Below are positions 13,036-25,950 of a stretch of 64,000 bases of DNA, piece by piece. Numbering within the stretch: the first letter of the stretch is position 1; every line of letters starts with the position of its first letter. Source of the DNA: Phylloscopus collybita (taxonomy: Eukaryota > Chordata > Aves > Passeriformes > Phylloscopidae). The stretch lies in NCBI GenBank assembly GCA_027886175.1, contig JAJNNQ010000006.1, forward strand, positions 14,661,001 through 14,725,000, read 5' to 3'. The notes under the pieces are model-generated. The model made no database searches and was not told the origin of the DNA. It was given only the letters and a program-made list of their open reading frames with translations. The position numbers were made by a program, and so were the translations under genes.

Positions 13036-14967
13036 GCAGACAGAATACTTAGACATCTTTATGAAAGAAGTTGATAATTGTGTTACCTTCTATATACATA
13101 TTTGGCTCTTGGATAACTTTCTTGAGTAAAAATCTATTTAGTGCCAGTTCTGCTTTTCATTGCAATGAAAATAAGTAAGAATAATATAGACACTGAAAGG
13201 CCATGAAGTTGCAAGGTATCATAGTCCACAGATCTATAGCAATATTTTTCAAATTATTTCTTGTGAAGGCCACAATCTATTGTTCCCAGTAGTCATCAGT
13301 CTGACATGTAAGATAAAATGCTGTGATTGTTTGAAATAACATATTTTCACATAGTGGCAACACGAGAAGTCCTTGGTAGGCCCGAGAGAGTATTGTAAAT
13401 GCACTTGAGGATCAATGAACTGTATATAAACTGTTTGTACAGGTACTGATCCTTACATACATCTGTACTGTGGCAAAGTATCCTTTCAGAAGAGGTTGTA
13501 TGAGTGTCATTACAGTGACTCTGAGATTTTGTGTTTGTCTATGTCCAGTCTTCCTTCCCTTTGGCAATTTTTCAAGTTAGAAAGCACCTATTTTGCTTCA
13601 CGATTTTTTTCTGAATAAATGACTATCATCGACATTATGAATTATCTTGTCAAGAATCCACACTTGTTTTACACTCTTTTACATCTTCTTTATTTTAAAA
13701 GTGTTCCTCAAAGTAAGTTTTTCATTTGTTCTCTGTCTCTGAAGATTTCCTTAGGTAACTCTGGATGGGATCACGACTGGACAGCATTATATGCTAGCAC
13801 AGAAAAAGTGTGATTTGAGACCAGATTTGATTATGGCTATGGAATACTTTCATTCTATTATTGAAGATTTTAGTGTATTTTCCTAAGGAAGCAAGGTTTA
13901 TGAGGTCATACTTACTCTCTTTTTTTTAAATTCTCTTGATCTGTCTCATTCTGTTCTTTAACCCTTAAATCAAGCAAACTGTAACATATTTCAGTCAAAT
14001 TGTATGTAAGGAAGTGGTCTCATACAAAGATGTTTCTTTAAGTAATATAGAGCTAAAGTGATAAAAAAATATATTAGATGTGTTGATGACTGTGGGTTGT
14101 TGCTTGCTGCAGCTAAGTTCTCCTTGTTATTGAATGCCAGAGAAGCCACATGGAAGAGCAAATTTCCCCATAAAGTTTCAATCAAAGCTTGCAGTCTACC
14201 ATAAGAAGCAAAACCATAGAAAATCAGCCTCCATGAGTTACGGTGCTCAAAGAACTTCTTGTGTCATTAAAAATGATTGTGTTGGTTTTGGTTTTTTTCC
14301 TTTGTTAGGTTTTGCAAGAGAGAGGTTTTTATCAGGGCTTAATTTGACCGAGTTGGACTGACAGATATCTCAACCTGTTTTGCAACTTTCTCTGAATTAC
14401 TTAATGCATTTCTGCAGCATTTTGCTCCTGAGAGACATGGTTTTTTGGATTCATGTTTTGAATATTGAAAATTCTGAACACTTTCTAAGCAACAAAGGAG
14501 AAACCTGAATGAGTCCTCTCCATAATTTCTCTATGTCAGAAAAATCCCATGCTTATGCCTATGTTATACGGAAAATTGTAAATCAAATAAGTTTAGCCTC
14601 AAAAATATACTCCAGATATTATTTCAAGCTGATGTCACATTCTGCAGCTGTCACTGATAACTTTTTCAAGAAGGATCTTCAGAAAAAACAAAGGCTTGTA
14701 AAGCAGCAAGTTTCAAAATCTGGTAACCTTAGGTAACTGGCTACTGAGAAAAGAAGAATATGATTTACTATAGTAAGAAGATTGGATAACTGATATTATT
14801 TTTGCTCCATATCCTACCTGAAATACAGAGAACAAATTTTATTTTTTTTTAGCTACAGGCTTTACAAAAGAGAAAATTCATATTCACACCATTCAGGATG
14901 GTGGCTTGGGCACATCTTCCTGAATGTTAGTTTGTATTTTTATGTTCATGCATATGAGATTTGCATA

Positions 14968-15004
<37 letters not shown>
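14968..15004. repeat. Compound (TG)n(TA)n microsatellite
   Basis: About ten TG units pass directly into about nine TA units. Alternating purine-pyrimidine tracts of this kind can form Z-DNA (TG part) and melt or extrude a cruciform (TA part). A POU-type octamer 'atttgcat' lies at 14959-14966 on its left edge. Length polymorphism would be expected. Confidence 0.93.
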
Positions 15005-16466
15005 GCCTTTTATATGCATGAACTACATGTAATTTCAAAATAATTAAACAGATCACAAAGAAACTGAAGGGTATCTACCTTACTGAAGCCTCATTTTAGA
15101 GCATAGATTGTGGTTTTATTTGGAAAAAAACTATGAGTTCTGTTTCTTCCCATGATTTCATGTGTGCCTGTGCATAAGAGTTAGATTTCTGTAGTGGGCA
15201 GATGAATAGATTGTCTTTTGACAAAAGGATTGCACTACTGTACCATTTCCACTTCTTGTCAGAAATAATTTGCTGCTCCATGTCAGGGACTGACATGGAA
15301 TGACTGATTCACTGGTCCTCAGGTCCAGGGATGAAAAAAGTAAGATTTCACAGGTGCCTCTCCCTGTTCCCACATTTTTTATGCTCTGCATAGGCCATAA
15401 ACAGCCAGCCCCTCAGAAGGCAGTAGCCACACACCAGACCTCCTCTCAGACAGCTGCTCCTAACAACCATTCTGCTTGGCTTAGTTAAGTAGCCTCCTGC
15501 CTAAGTGAACTGCAAAATCAACTTTACATTTGACAGCACAATAATACCTTTTAATAATACTTTTTAAGCAGAAATTCTGGGTAATCACATGCATATCTAG
15601 GCTGACCAGCAGTTCCATGGCTTTGCTTGCTGCAAAGCCCTGTTCTCCTCATTGTTTGTGGTGCAGATGTGGTCAGAACATGCTACATCTGCCTCACTGC
15701 ATGCTTCCTTGGATCTTCTTTTTATTGAAAGGGGTAAGAGAAGCTGCGATATGTACCTTGAACTCTCTCCAGTATGAAGCTGGGATATGTAAGATGTAGT
15801 TACAGTGGTCATTTGAACTCAGAAGTTTGGAAATGTTCTGGTTTATGTTTTAGTTCAGCCTCTCTATCCCTCCCTCCTTCCAGGCTTGCTTTTCCTGAGT
15901 ACCTGATCTGGGGCCAGGTTTACCTACTTTCCCCAGGTAGCAGGACCTCCTGCCAGTCCTGCAGACAGAATAGCGACCTTGATGGGCCATGGATCTAAGC
16001 CTATGAGATATTTTTTATATTCTGCTAAAAACTTGTGGGAAACGTTGTAGCTGGGTAAATTAGACATGTATTCTATGTAATAGAATTTTAAGACAACTTT
16101 GTGTGAAGGGTTTGAAAGATATATACTTGTTGAGGCCAATCTTCTACTAGATGATTGTTTCACCCTGAAAGTAGTTCCAAAAACTATATTGCAAATTAAA
16201 ACCCTCCCAACACTCAGTTTATTTCTCCATAAATCTCTAGATCCAAATTTCCTCTCTCTTGTTGCTAGTTTTTATTTCTGAGTTGACACAATATAACAAA
16301 TTCTCATACACCAAGATTCAAAGCAATTTAAATCCAGAAAAAGGTCTCAAAGTGAATATAAATAATGTACTATAAAAACATACTATGTGATTCTTCAGGC
16401 AGCAAGAATGATCACTGATACATAATGCAAGACAAAAAAGTCACATGCTAGGCTGAAAAAGAGAAA

Positions 16467-16520
16467 TCCAAGGAGACAAGACCACTCCCATACTGTAAAG
16501 TGGGAGTGGTCTCTCCTGGA
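16467..16520. other. Long imperfect hairpin (inverted repeat)
   Basis: The arms 16479-16490 ('agaccactccca') and 16501-16512 ('tgggagtggtct') are perfect 12-base inverted repeats around a 10-base loop. The pairing continues outward after a three-base bulge (aca, 16476-16478): 'aggag' 16471-16475 with 'ctcct' 16513-16517, then 'tcc' 16467-16469 with 'gga' 16518-16520 past a single bulged A. That gives about 20 pairs in 54 bases. It could be an inverted duplication, a palindromic relic of a DNA transposon, or a short structured RNA if transcribed. It is somewhat short for a microRNA precursor, and no family is recognised. Confidence 0.6.
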
Positions 16521-17560
16521 TACAGAATTGCAAAAATACATGAAAAAGAGGGTAACTGCAATTCTGTGATATTCCCCAAATATAGAACAGGTGATACTTC
16601 CTAAGATAAAACACCTGTGAGAAGGGTTATGGTAGAATTCAGTGCACTCTCCTTTGAAACTGTGAGTGTAAGAGAAAAACATTTTTCAAATGTGCCCTTT
16701 TTAAGGAGTGTCTCCATTTTAGAAAGAGTATGTGTAGCTTACATGGGAAGAAGTATTGCCAATATAAACACATTTTTTCTCTGATATAAAAGCTAAAGAG
16801 AAAATTATTCATATAAACACCAAATAAATCAGTAGCATTTACATTTACTTCTGAGTTTGAGATACTTTTTTTCTTCTGAATTTTTTATATGTACTTGTGT
16901 GCTTGAATATATATGAATATACATACATATTTGTGCATATCTGAAAGCTGGGATGATACATTTTTGTACTAATGTTTGAATGATAGTGAAACAAATTTAT
17001 CCCACCATAGCTTGAGAACTGTGTGTTTCAGTCAACTGGCGATAAATAACAAATTTTTCTTTCTCTTAAACACACATAAACTTCTCAGGTTAAAACAAAC
17101 AAAAAATCTATTTGAAATTTATTTAAGCTAAATATCTTGAATAAAAAATTGTGCAAAAGCTGGACCAAGATTCTTTCTTTAGAGCATGGTAAGAATACAT
17201 CTAATTTTTTGGAACACTATTAATTTTGCAGCAGTTTGTTGGATGATGGATGGAAAAAGAAAGCAAGGAATAGCATGTATTGTACTCTATATTGTTTACT
17301 ACCCTATATACTGTGAAGATACTAGATGTATATAACAAAATAGACAATACTCAGCATATTTGCTGAAGAATATTGAAGATGAATAATAAGAGGAATAAAA
17401 ACATCTATTGTATATGAAGTAGGAAAAGAATGCTTTACATTGAACAGTAATTAAAAAAAATAGCTATTACACTCTTCAGGAATAGTAAGAAAATGTAAAT
17501 ACTGCCAATATCATTGCCTACAATTCTTTATATTGCAAAATAAAATGGTCAAGACATAAA

Positions 17561-17615
17561 TTGACTGAAACTCAGTTTACTAAAAGTTTCCTGAAGATTG
17601 ACTGAAAGTCAGTTT
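17561..17615. repeat. Direct repeat of an imperfectly palindromic 18-mer
   Basis: 'ttgactgaaactcagttt' (17561-17578) recurs as 'ttgactgaaagtcagttt' (17598-17615), 17 of 18 matching, 37 bases apart. Each unit is itself a dyad, with ACTGA facing TCAGT across a short spacer. Confidence 0.8.
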
Positions 17616-17752
17616 GTCCTAGCTTCTCCTAGGAGCTGGACCTACTTAGACAAGGTTCTGGACCATGTATAGTCAAGTTCTCAATACTTCCAGTGACAGA
17701 TATTCCAAAATTTTTTTTCAAACAACTTGTTTAAAAATCCTTTCTGTGAATT

Positions 17753-17793
17753 AAAAAAAAAAAAAAACAAAAAAAAAACACAACAAAACAAAC
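17753..17793. repeat. A-rich tract with AAAAC units
   Basis: Runs of A broken by single C form a short A/C-only stretch. It sits about 140 bases left of a minus-strand CR1 and is not its tail, because CR1 elements do not end in poly(A). Confidence 0.85.
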
Positions 17794-17932
17794 CCTTATA
17801 TTTAATTAATATTTCTCTTGTTCCAGCCTGTGTTCATTTCCTCCTCTTCTGTTGCTGTGAACTTCTGAAAATAATTGGTCTCCATCCTCTCTCCATACCT
17901 CAGTATGGTAGTTGCAAACAGATGTAAAGTCT

Positions 17933-18387
17933 CCCTTGAACTAGGTCTTCTCCAGGCTGAGTAGGTCCACTTCTCTCTGTCCTTCTACAACCTTGATCAC
18001 CTATGATTACATAGGTGTCCCCCTCCACTCCAGTATGTCTTTCCTAAAAGCAGGATCCCAAAACTAGACACAGTACTGAAAATATAGATTCATATATGTT
18101 GAATATAAGTGAAACAATCACTTCCCTTAATTCTTTGCACTCTTGCTCCTACAGACCTGAATTGACCCTCTCTGCAGCAGGGTGCTCTGATAGCTTGTGT
18201 CCAGCTGGTGTTGAGCAGTGTTCTGTCTTCTCAGACAGAGGATCCTACATTTGCTTTTATTAAATTTTATCAGGCTCCTGTCAGCCTGATTCTGCAAGCT
18301 GTAAATTCTCTCTGAATAAGCCCTGTAATCCAGCATATCAGGTATTTCTCCTGCAATGTGATATCTGTGAATACTCTCAAAAATCAA
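17933..18387 (-). mobile_element. CR1 retrotransposon fragment (reverse transcriptase C-terminus), minus strand
   Basis: The minus-strand frame at 18387-18127 contains 'LIKFNKSKCRILCLRRQN', clearly the CR1 ORF2 segment whose family form runs L(M/I)KFNKxKCKVLHLGRxN. It is preceded by a degraded version of the segment that normally reads RDxxRLExWA. Downstream on the minus strand, 18100-17933 corresponds to the later ORF2 part: 'aaactagacacagtact' and 'cttctccaggctga' are recognisable CR1 phrases in reverse. About 60 bases near 18060-18120 do not align by eye and may be an insertion or strong decay. The copy is 5'- and 3'-truncated, frameshifted and not coding. It keeps a different part of the element from most copies in this window. 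Confidence 0.85.
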
Positions 18388-21300
18388 TGAAATAATTTTG
18401 GTTTAGTGTAACAAACTAGTGGTTCCATTATCTTTTTAATGACTATACATTTCTGTTCTGTTCCAGGCAGTCAGGGGCTGCAAATACAAGCTTAACACCA
18501 CTTTTCCATTGTGGATGTCAGTTTGTGGTAACAGTGGAGGAAACAATAGTGCTGCTGATTAATAAATCCATGAAAAAAATAGAGGCTATTTATAATATTA
18601 AAAAAAATTCCAATCTCAAGTACCTAGAAGAAGAGGAAGTTCTCATATGCTCAGGGACTCAAGCAGTAAAATGCAGGATGTGAAAAACCTAGATTCAGAT
18701 CACTCATCTGCATGAGTTGTTTCGACGAATGTTTACCCTTAACTTAAACCAACACAGAAGGGCTCTTTCAATGTCTCCTGTTGACACTGCTCCATTGCTT
18801 ATACTCAATTAAATATTTACTGGAGAGAGGTGGTCATGTGTTCCCATCTCCTGAGCAAGTGTCCCAGCTAGAGGACTGTTCTTGTTCTCCATCTCAATCA
18901 TATTTTGAGCATTTTATCTGAAGTGGAACAATGTCAACAGGAAAGGTTGAAAGAAGTGTCCTAAGAATATCTTGCAGACTTTATAGTTCACACCTTTGTT
19001 CAATTCAGAATGGGGACTGAAACAGCATAAATAACCTTTCAGGTAAATTGCCTAATCATCAAGTATTTTCAAATGTCTCCCTCAATCTCTCTGCCTCAAG
19101 TAACTTTTTATAAATTGCTTAAATACAGATTGAGATAACATAGAATGACTCTCTTGCCTGACAGTTGGGATATTTTCAAGCTGAGAGATTGTTATTTAAA
19201 CCTCCTTGGGCAAAAGAAGAATTGAGCTGGTGAACAAGATATTTCATAGTGCTTATTTTATCACAGTTAAGGAAAAAATAAAAAAATATTTAAGCTCATT
19301 TATTTCAGAAAAGATAAATTATCATGTGTAAACTGTGTGCTCCCTGAAAAAAACAGGTTTTGTCATATATTTACTGTCAGAACATAAACCTGTCACATAA
19401 ATGTTTTTCCACAGGTGTAAGTGCCTCATACCCAATTACTTCACATCATGAAGTTAGATTTACTCTGCCTCATGCAAGAAGCTAGAACTGTATTTCTTGA
19501 CCAGAAATATTTTCAGTTTCAGTCTTAAACTAGCACCTCAGAATTTTTTCTTGGTTGATGCAAATTGAATGATTACAGGAGATTATGACAGGGAAACAAA
19601 CCTCCAAAAGAAACTTTGTGGCTGTTGTATACTCTATCATTTTTGAAAAACGCCTTGGAGTTTTCCATACCTCTCATGTTAGCAGTACCAGATTGGTGGT
19701 TTTGTCTGCAAGCCAGACTATAAATCATCATCAGTGTTAGGCATGATATTCACTATTAATGTCTTGTTTTCCCTACTGAAATATATTTTTGGGCTTATTT
19801 TCTCTTGATCCTTGGCATTCTACTACCATCAATCAAAAGAACAAGTTGGGCATTCCTCTCTGTCTTGCCTCAGCGAACCCCTGATTTTCTTGACCATTAA
19901 CCACTCTCTGGAATGTGCATTTACTGCCGGCATCTTTAGGCCCCTATATCCTCCTCCCCCAGCTATGGGCCCTTCCTGGCACCAGGTTGCAAAGCAATAT
20001 TTCCCATATACTGAATAAAGAGCATGTCATAGGCTGTTTGACATGGTCTGGAAGCCCACAGAAAACCACTGATGCACAAACCACTTTTATTCCACGAGAC
20101 TGTGGGAGCCCAGAGGAATAAGCAGCCTTTCTGCTAGGGCAAGCACACCTCACACACACAAACCCAATATTCCTACCTTTACTGTGTAATAGGTTTCATT
20201 TTCATGCAGAAAAGGATTGCAGACTGATGTTTATCGAAAGTTGAACCTTGAGAGAATTTTTCTTGAAATGTGTGATTTCAAAAGCTTGATTTCATGCACC
20301 AGCTGTTCTCTTTCTTTATAAAAATGCAGTGTTTACTGGACTGAGGAACAGATTTCATTAATTATTCAGGAGCATGGAAGTTTTGACTTTTTCTTGAGCT
20401 TCTTCAAAACCCTTCAAAGGGAAGGAAAAAGAAAATGGTTCAACAGAAGTTCAGTTAGATGGTTGAATAACTTGTAGGGGTATTTCCCAGAAGGCTGCTA
20501 ATTCAAATACTCTCTTTTATAAAACATATAAAGGCCTCTTTTCCTTATTGGACTCCTTGATTTTGATTGGGCTGAAAGCTAATACATATTTTTTCGTCTT
20601 ACTCTGAGAAGGGAAAAATGCATACATGTACTATATCAGTCTGCAGCTTTATCTTAGTCGTGTTTCTTTAGCACTTAAACAAATCAACTTTGCCAAGCAA
20701 GAGGCTGTGAGAAGTTGAAAACATCCAGTTTTCAAAGCCTTTTAACTTACTCATGATACCTCCTTATCCATAGTTTACCAATACAGTCACAGTAGTTCTG
20801 ATAAAGGTTTGTACCTTAATACTAAACATAGTCTGTGGTTCTTTGTATGTGAATTTTATTAAAATACTGCAATCTAATGAAGTGACTTTCATATGTACTT
20901 AATTTGGCATGATGTAGATAACAGCAATAACCCCTCCACAACTAGAAAAGTTGTGGCACTTCTTGCTCAGAAAGATCAGATTTCTAGCTCTGTAATGAAG
21001 TGTAACTTAGGTAAAACATGAATTATGTAAAAAAAACCCCAAAAAACCAAAATCAAAAACCCCAAACCAACAAACCCCTGAACCTAATTAGAATTAAGGA
21101 CTGAAATAACTTTTTAGTCACATGCCAATATTAGAGAGGGAAGCTGGACAATGTACCAGGTGAGTTACCACTACCAGTCCTGAGGTTTATAATACACCTG
21201 CGATCTGACAACCAGACATAGTGGTACTTTCTAGATGGTTTGTTCCACTCTGGCAATCCAAAAATATCCATAAATCTGGCTTAACTAACCTGTTAAGCTA

Positions 21301-22599
21301 AATGTATGACTATGTTGCATTGGTAGAATTATAAGCAGCAGCTGTCATGTAGCTATGAGATTGATCTGTGCCTCCTAGGCCTTTATACTTCATATTTTGT
21401 GATTTAAGGAAAGAGTGGAAGGATGTGTGTAACTCTACTAGAGAAATCTTACATACAATTGTAGCAGGGGCTAGGCACTTGAATTAGCCCATATTTGAAA
21501 GTAAGTATGCACCTTGCAATTTACAGTGGGATTTTTATCTTCCAAATTCAGATATCTAAGCACTGAAATCTGTGCTCATTGCCTTGAGTTTCTTGTGTAG
21601 TGAGTGGAGAGAAATAAACAGAGGTTGTTCTTATTTTAGTTTAAGATGAATTGCCTTTTAGAGCTTATATAAATTTATTCAGTCTTAAATTTCTAATTTT
21701 TAGGTACCTGAATTTTAGATTAACTATCTTAGTGACATGCATACTTACTGAACAGAAAAGCCATTAAATGGAAGACACCAAGTTGGATGAACTGCAAGAG
21801 CTTCTTGCAATGGTAAATGCTTTGCACACAAAATTTTTCTGTTTTCTTCTCTTTGCCCCTAACTGAGGAGATTTTTTCCATAGAACAGGCAGGACATTTC
21901 CTAGACCCTTCATCTCCATTTGTATCAGTCCTACTGAGAACAAGACCTGCATCTCAGTTCCTTATAGGCTATGTATGAGAAATAACTGACAATCAGGAAG
22001 TTGTACATATGTTGTTCTTCTTAGATGGATGTACTTCTTTAAAGGGTTGGTGGTATATTTTCCTCCTTCACCACATTTTTCTTTATATGGTGACTCATAT
22101 TCTCCTGCTCTAAATTCAGTTTTCAGTGATAATATATTAAAAATACCTCTCATATCTATAAAAATTGTATTGAGCAGTAATTATTTAATTACTTAAATTC
22201 TTTTTATACACACAGAACTTTGTCATCATTCATAAAGAAAGATTCTACACATTACAATTTCTTTTAAGCCCTGTTTAATTGGAGAAATTTGACTACTATT
22301 AAAGATCTTGGGGGTTTTTTGAGCCTAGGAAAGACCATATAAATGAAATTTCCAGGAACTTCTAGGCAAACTTATTTCCATATAAACCAGATACATGTTC
22401 TTTCTTATACCACAGATTTTCCAACCTATTTGCATGTAGACAAAAGGTTAAACTAGCCAAATTAGGTAGCATTTACTTTGGTGGGTTTTTTCCATTGCAT
22501 GAAGTAAAGTTGGTGCTGAAAGTCTTATGTACTCACTTAAAAAAGCCTCCATGTTTCTCCAGTTTTCTGTACAAAATGTCTTGCTAAAGATAAATAAAT
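18388..22599. other. Gene-free AT-rich DNA
   Basis: No gene is supported; open frames here are below 90 codons and overlap on opposite strands (for example near 19812-20159). An A/C-only patch lies at about 21030-21078. Nothing else stands out. Confidence 0.65.
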
Positions 22600-23155
22600 G
22601 GAAGGAGAGGATTGTCTGCTCTGCTCTGCTCGGCTCTGCTCTGGTGTGGCCTTGCCTTGAGTACTGTGTGCACTTTCGGGTGCCACAATACAAGAAAGAT
22701 TTTCATCTAAGGAGAGAAAAGAGGATGGTGAAGGGCCTTGAAGGGAAAGCCATATGAGGAACAGCTGAGGTCACTTGGTTTGCTCACTGGAGGAGACCAA
22801 GGAGGAGACCTCATTGCAGTCTGCAAATTCCTTCTGAGGAGAAGAGGAGGGGCAGACACTCATCTCTGCTGTGGTGACCAGGACAGGACCTGAGGGAATG
22901 TCCTGAAGGTGTGAAGGGGAGGTTTAAGTTTCTAATATTAGAAAAATATTCTTCACACAGAGGGTGGTTGTGTAATGGAACAGGCTCCCCAGGGAAGTGG
23001 CCACAGCACCAGCCTGAGAGCATTCAGGAAGTGTTTGGACAATGTTCTTGGGCTTTATTCTTGGGAATGGTCTTATGCAGGGCTGGGAGTTGGACACAGT
23101 GACCTTTGTCAGTCCCTACCAGCTCAGCATATTTTGTGATTCTGTCTCTTCTCTG
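22600..23155 (+). mobile_element. CR1 retrotransposon fragment (RT end plus 3' UTR), plus strand
   Basis: The frame at 22527-22757 includes 'LVWPCLEYCVHFRVPQYKKD', the recognisable CR1 ORF2 motif near the reverse-transcriptase C-terminus (family form [20 protein letters not shown]). It then decays through stops and frameshifts. Downstream are the ordered CR1 landmarks: 'cattgcagtctgcaaattcc' (22814 on), a 'gaggtttaagtttctaatatta' region, 'aaaatattcttcacacagag', 'tggaacaggctccccaggga' and the closing 'tttgtgattctgt' near 23140. It is 5'-truncated and not functional. The GC-rich 'ctgctctgctcggctctgct' at its left edge is part of, or a small expansion within, the element. It is one of the best-preserved copies here. 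Confidence 0.92.
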
Positions 23156-23338
23156 AGAGCTCTTTAGTAGAGCTACACTATGAAAGATATACACTCAGAG
23201 AACAATCTCTGGATCCCATTGCAGGAAGGTCAGATCAGTTTGCATCCACACTGCTCAGTGATAGGCACCTATAGTACAGACTGATTGTGTTTTCCTGCAC
23301 CGAGGCCACATAGCAAGACCCAGAGATGTAACAAAATG

Positions 23339-23357
23339 GTGTTGTTGTTGTTGTTAT
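23339..23357. repeat. (GTT)n microsatellite
   Basis: Five to six GTT units with a terminal ATT variant. Confidence 0.9.
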
Positions 23358-25915
23358 TGCTTTTTGTCTTGTTTAGTTTTCTTTTTGCTTTCCTTTTAAA
23401 TATATCCAAAATTATGCCAGGGTTCCCCAGAATAATGTTCTCTAATGAAGCAGAGTATGTGTTTCATGTTTTAGAGAATGATATGAAGGTACCTGGGGGT
23501 GCTGGAGTGTGAAAGACCTTCTAAGGTCTTGGTGATGTTGGGTGACTTATAGGGCAGAGATGCAAAACTCCCTTCCACTTCCCAGATATAGTATGTGGAA
23601 AAATCTTTCCCCAAAACAAGAAAAAACCCTAGGTTTCATCCTGGAGAAAACTAATTGGTTTATACTAAGAGAGAGACCAGGAATAAAATTGTCTGTTTAA
23701 TGGGGATGATTTGGGGATTAGGATCTGAACCACAGTAAAGTGGAAGGGTAAGTTATTTGCCCTTGTGGGAACAGCTGTTCCTCAGTCTTCACTCCAGGGA
23801 GGTAAATAAAGTTTCAGTACTGAAAATTACAGGTCAAAAAGAAGCTCTAATTAGAAAGAGCTATTGATAATTCTCAGTGCTAATTTCTCTGCTTATGCTA
23901 CTGACATTGGACTTTGCCTACTTGATATTTTCACTGCATTCCTCCCTATAACTTTTTATTTTCCTTTTCTTCTCTGCTTGTCACCCTGAAAATACAAATT
24001 CCAGTTAGTGAAGAACTTGATAAAAGCAAATATTTAGGCTAAATAGTCCCATAATGACTTCTGAATTCAAAGCTGAGAAAAATATATCAGTCTATCCTTC
24101 CTGCGGCACCGAAAGTGCACAAGCCTAGGAAATTGTATCACTTATTTTGATCCTCTCAAATACCTTTGCTAAAGGTATGTATGATGTTTAATTCATAGAC
24201 TTTGACATTTCTTACATATCCTAGGGTGGTTCGGTCAACTGGTGTACCAAAACTGGTCCATTTCCATATATCCGCACGTCTTCATGGGCATTCTTATGTA
24301 GATTGACAAGTGAAGATCCACCCAAGGAAGACTGAAATTTTGCTGAGGCTTAGATAAAAAAGTGGACCCTTTGTGTTGTAGTTATTTCATGTACACCATA
24401 ACTTATCAGCTTATTTTAATCCTGCCAAAAAAAAAAATAATAGTCATCAAAAAACAAGTCTAAATTTTTGTCCAAGGTGGTCATCAAATTCCAGATGTTA
24501 TATCTTCTGGGGAAAGAGATTGTTATATTGGTTTTCTTACCCTAATCAATGAGGCAGAATAATCTCAAGAAAGTAAATACACAAAATATCTCATGAGCCA
24601 GATAACAAAACACAGTAAATTATTATGTAATTCCTGAAAGATGGAGTGAGTAAAATGGCAGAAGTGGTGCTAAGAATGGTGCTAGGTTATGGAAACTTGA
24701 ACAGATTTCCCCACTTCTCTCAGGAATCTGAGGAATTTTCTAGTAAGTAAGTAACTTCATGTATCTCCTGTTAACTCCGTTATTTCTACTGAAATAACTT
24801 GCAAAGCAACATCTAGTAACAGCCAGCCAACTACCAGACATACTTGTATTAATTGATCTAATCTGTTGATCATGAATGACAAGAAATAAATTTTAGGTCT
24901 GATGGGAGGTTGTTTAATACCAGCTTTGGACCTCTGAATGTTCAAAATGGGAAATATTTATGTGCTTTAAAAATACTAAAAAAATAATACTGACATGAGG
25001 TAATAAAAATCCATGGAAAGCAACAATTTATGACTAATAAAAGGGGACATTATTCTTGAAGACATATAATCCCCTAATTATGCTTTAACCATGGATGAGA
25101 TTGTTTGAGTGCTTTCCATTTGCCAGTGTACTCTTGGCAGACCTTTTAGTAGTTTCAACAGGAAAGAAATTAAATGAGATGGAAAACATTAAAAATTATA
25201 CTCAAGATACTATTAAGGGACGTGATCCTCTTATGAACTTCACAACGAGGTATTAAAATGCATTCACTAAGCACATAACAAAGAGGTAACAGGCTGTACC
25301 AAGAAAAGGGGATTTTGATGTGGTCAAATAGCTAAGAACACAGGTGTAGATTTGATTTCTTTACAGTTCATGTGTAAGCATTGAGGAATTTGCCTTTCTA
25401 AAGACCATCTACTGAACTTGCCATTTGGTCAGTGAAGGTTATTCTCCACTGTATTATAACTGCAGCAGTCTTTCAGGGACTTGATATGGATTAGCCTGTT
25501 TATTTATTTTCCACATCTGTATATGGCTGCATTAACCCTTTAACAGAGAGGAACCAGCTCTTCAGATCTTAAGAAGACAATAGTTTCTAGTCTTAACAAG
25601 ACAGACAATTACCCTCACCTGTTAAAAGGTTTCCCCACTCCATAGGTCTTGTCACTTCTCATCTGTCACCCAAGTGGCCCAGAAAGGAATCCCATGACAT
25701 TCTGATTTATTTGTCTCCACCAGAATCCTGGAGAGCACTCAGGTGCTCAAAAGCCTTTTATGAACATAAGTGAAAACATATCTTTTATGAAAATCCAAGA
25801 GTTTATTACTGAAATTTTAAAGTCTAATGGCAGAATTGATATTAGTACAGATCTAGTTGCTACCGAAAATGAAAGACAAAAAAATAAGACCCAAATATTA
25901 ACATAAAGAAGTATA

Positions 25916-25950
25916 TTACTATTATTATTATTACTACTACTATTACTATA
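25916..25950. repeat. (ATT/ACT)n trinucleotide repeat
   Basis: ATT units interspersed with ACT units over 35 bases, an interrupted trinucleotide microsatellite. Confidence 0.9.

Larger units (their letters stand above)
10586..17932. other. Gene-free AT-rich DNA
   Basis: No gene is supported. The 127-codon open frame at 12505-12888 starts in a purine-rich stretch and shows no domain, repeat or signal peptide that I recognise; its downstream half (about 12600-12890) is high-complexity sequence. Also present are a 16-bp tandem duplication (13004-13035), a TG/TA microsatellite (14968-15004), a long hairpin (16467-16520), a repeated 18-mer (17561-17615) and an A-rich tract (17753-17793). Confidence 0.65.

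Noticed and set aside
15600..16000. Locally higher GC with overlapping frames on both strands, considered as an exon cluster or repeat
   Set aside because: Neither CR1 phrases nor protein motifs could be found; no consistent splice sites.
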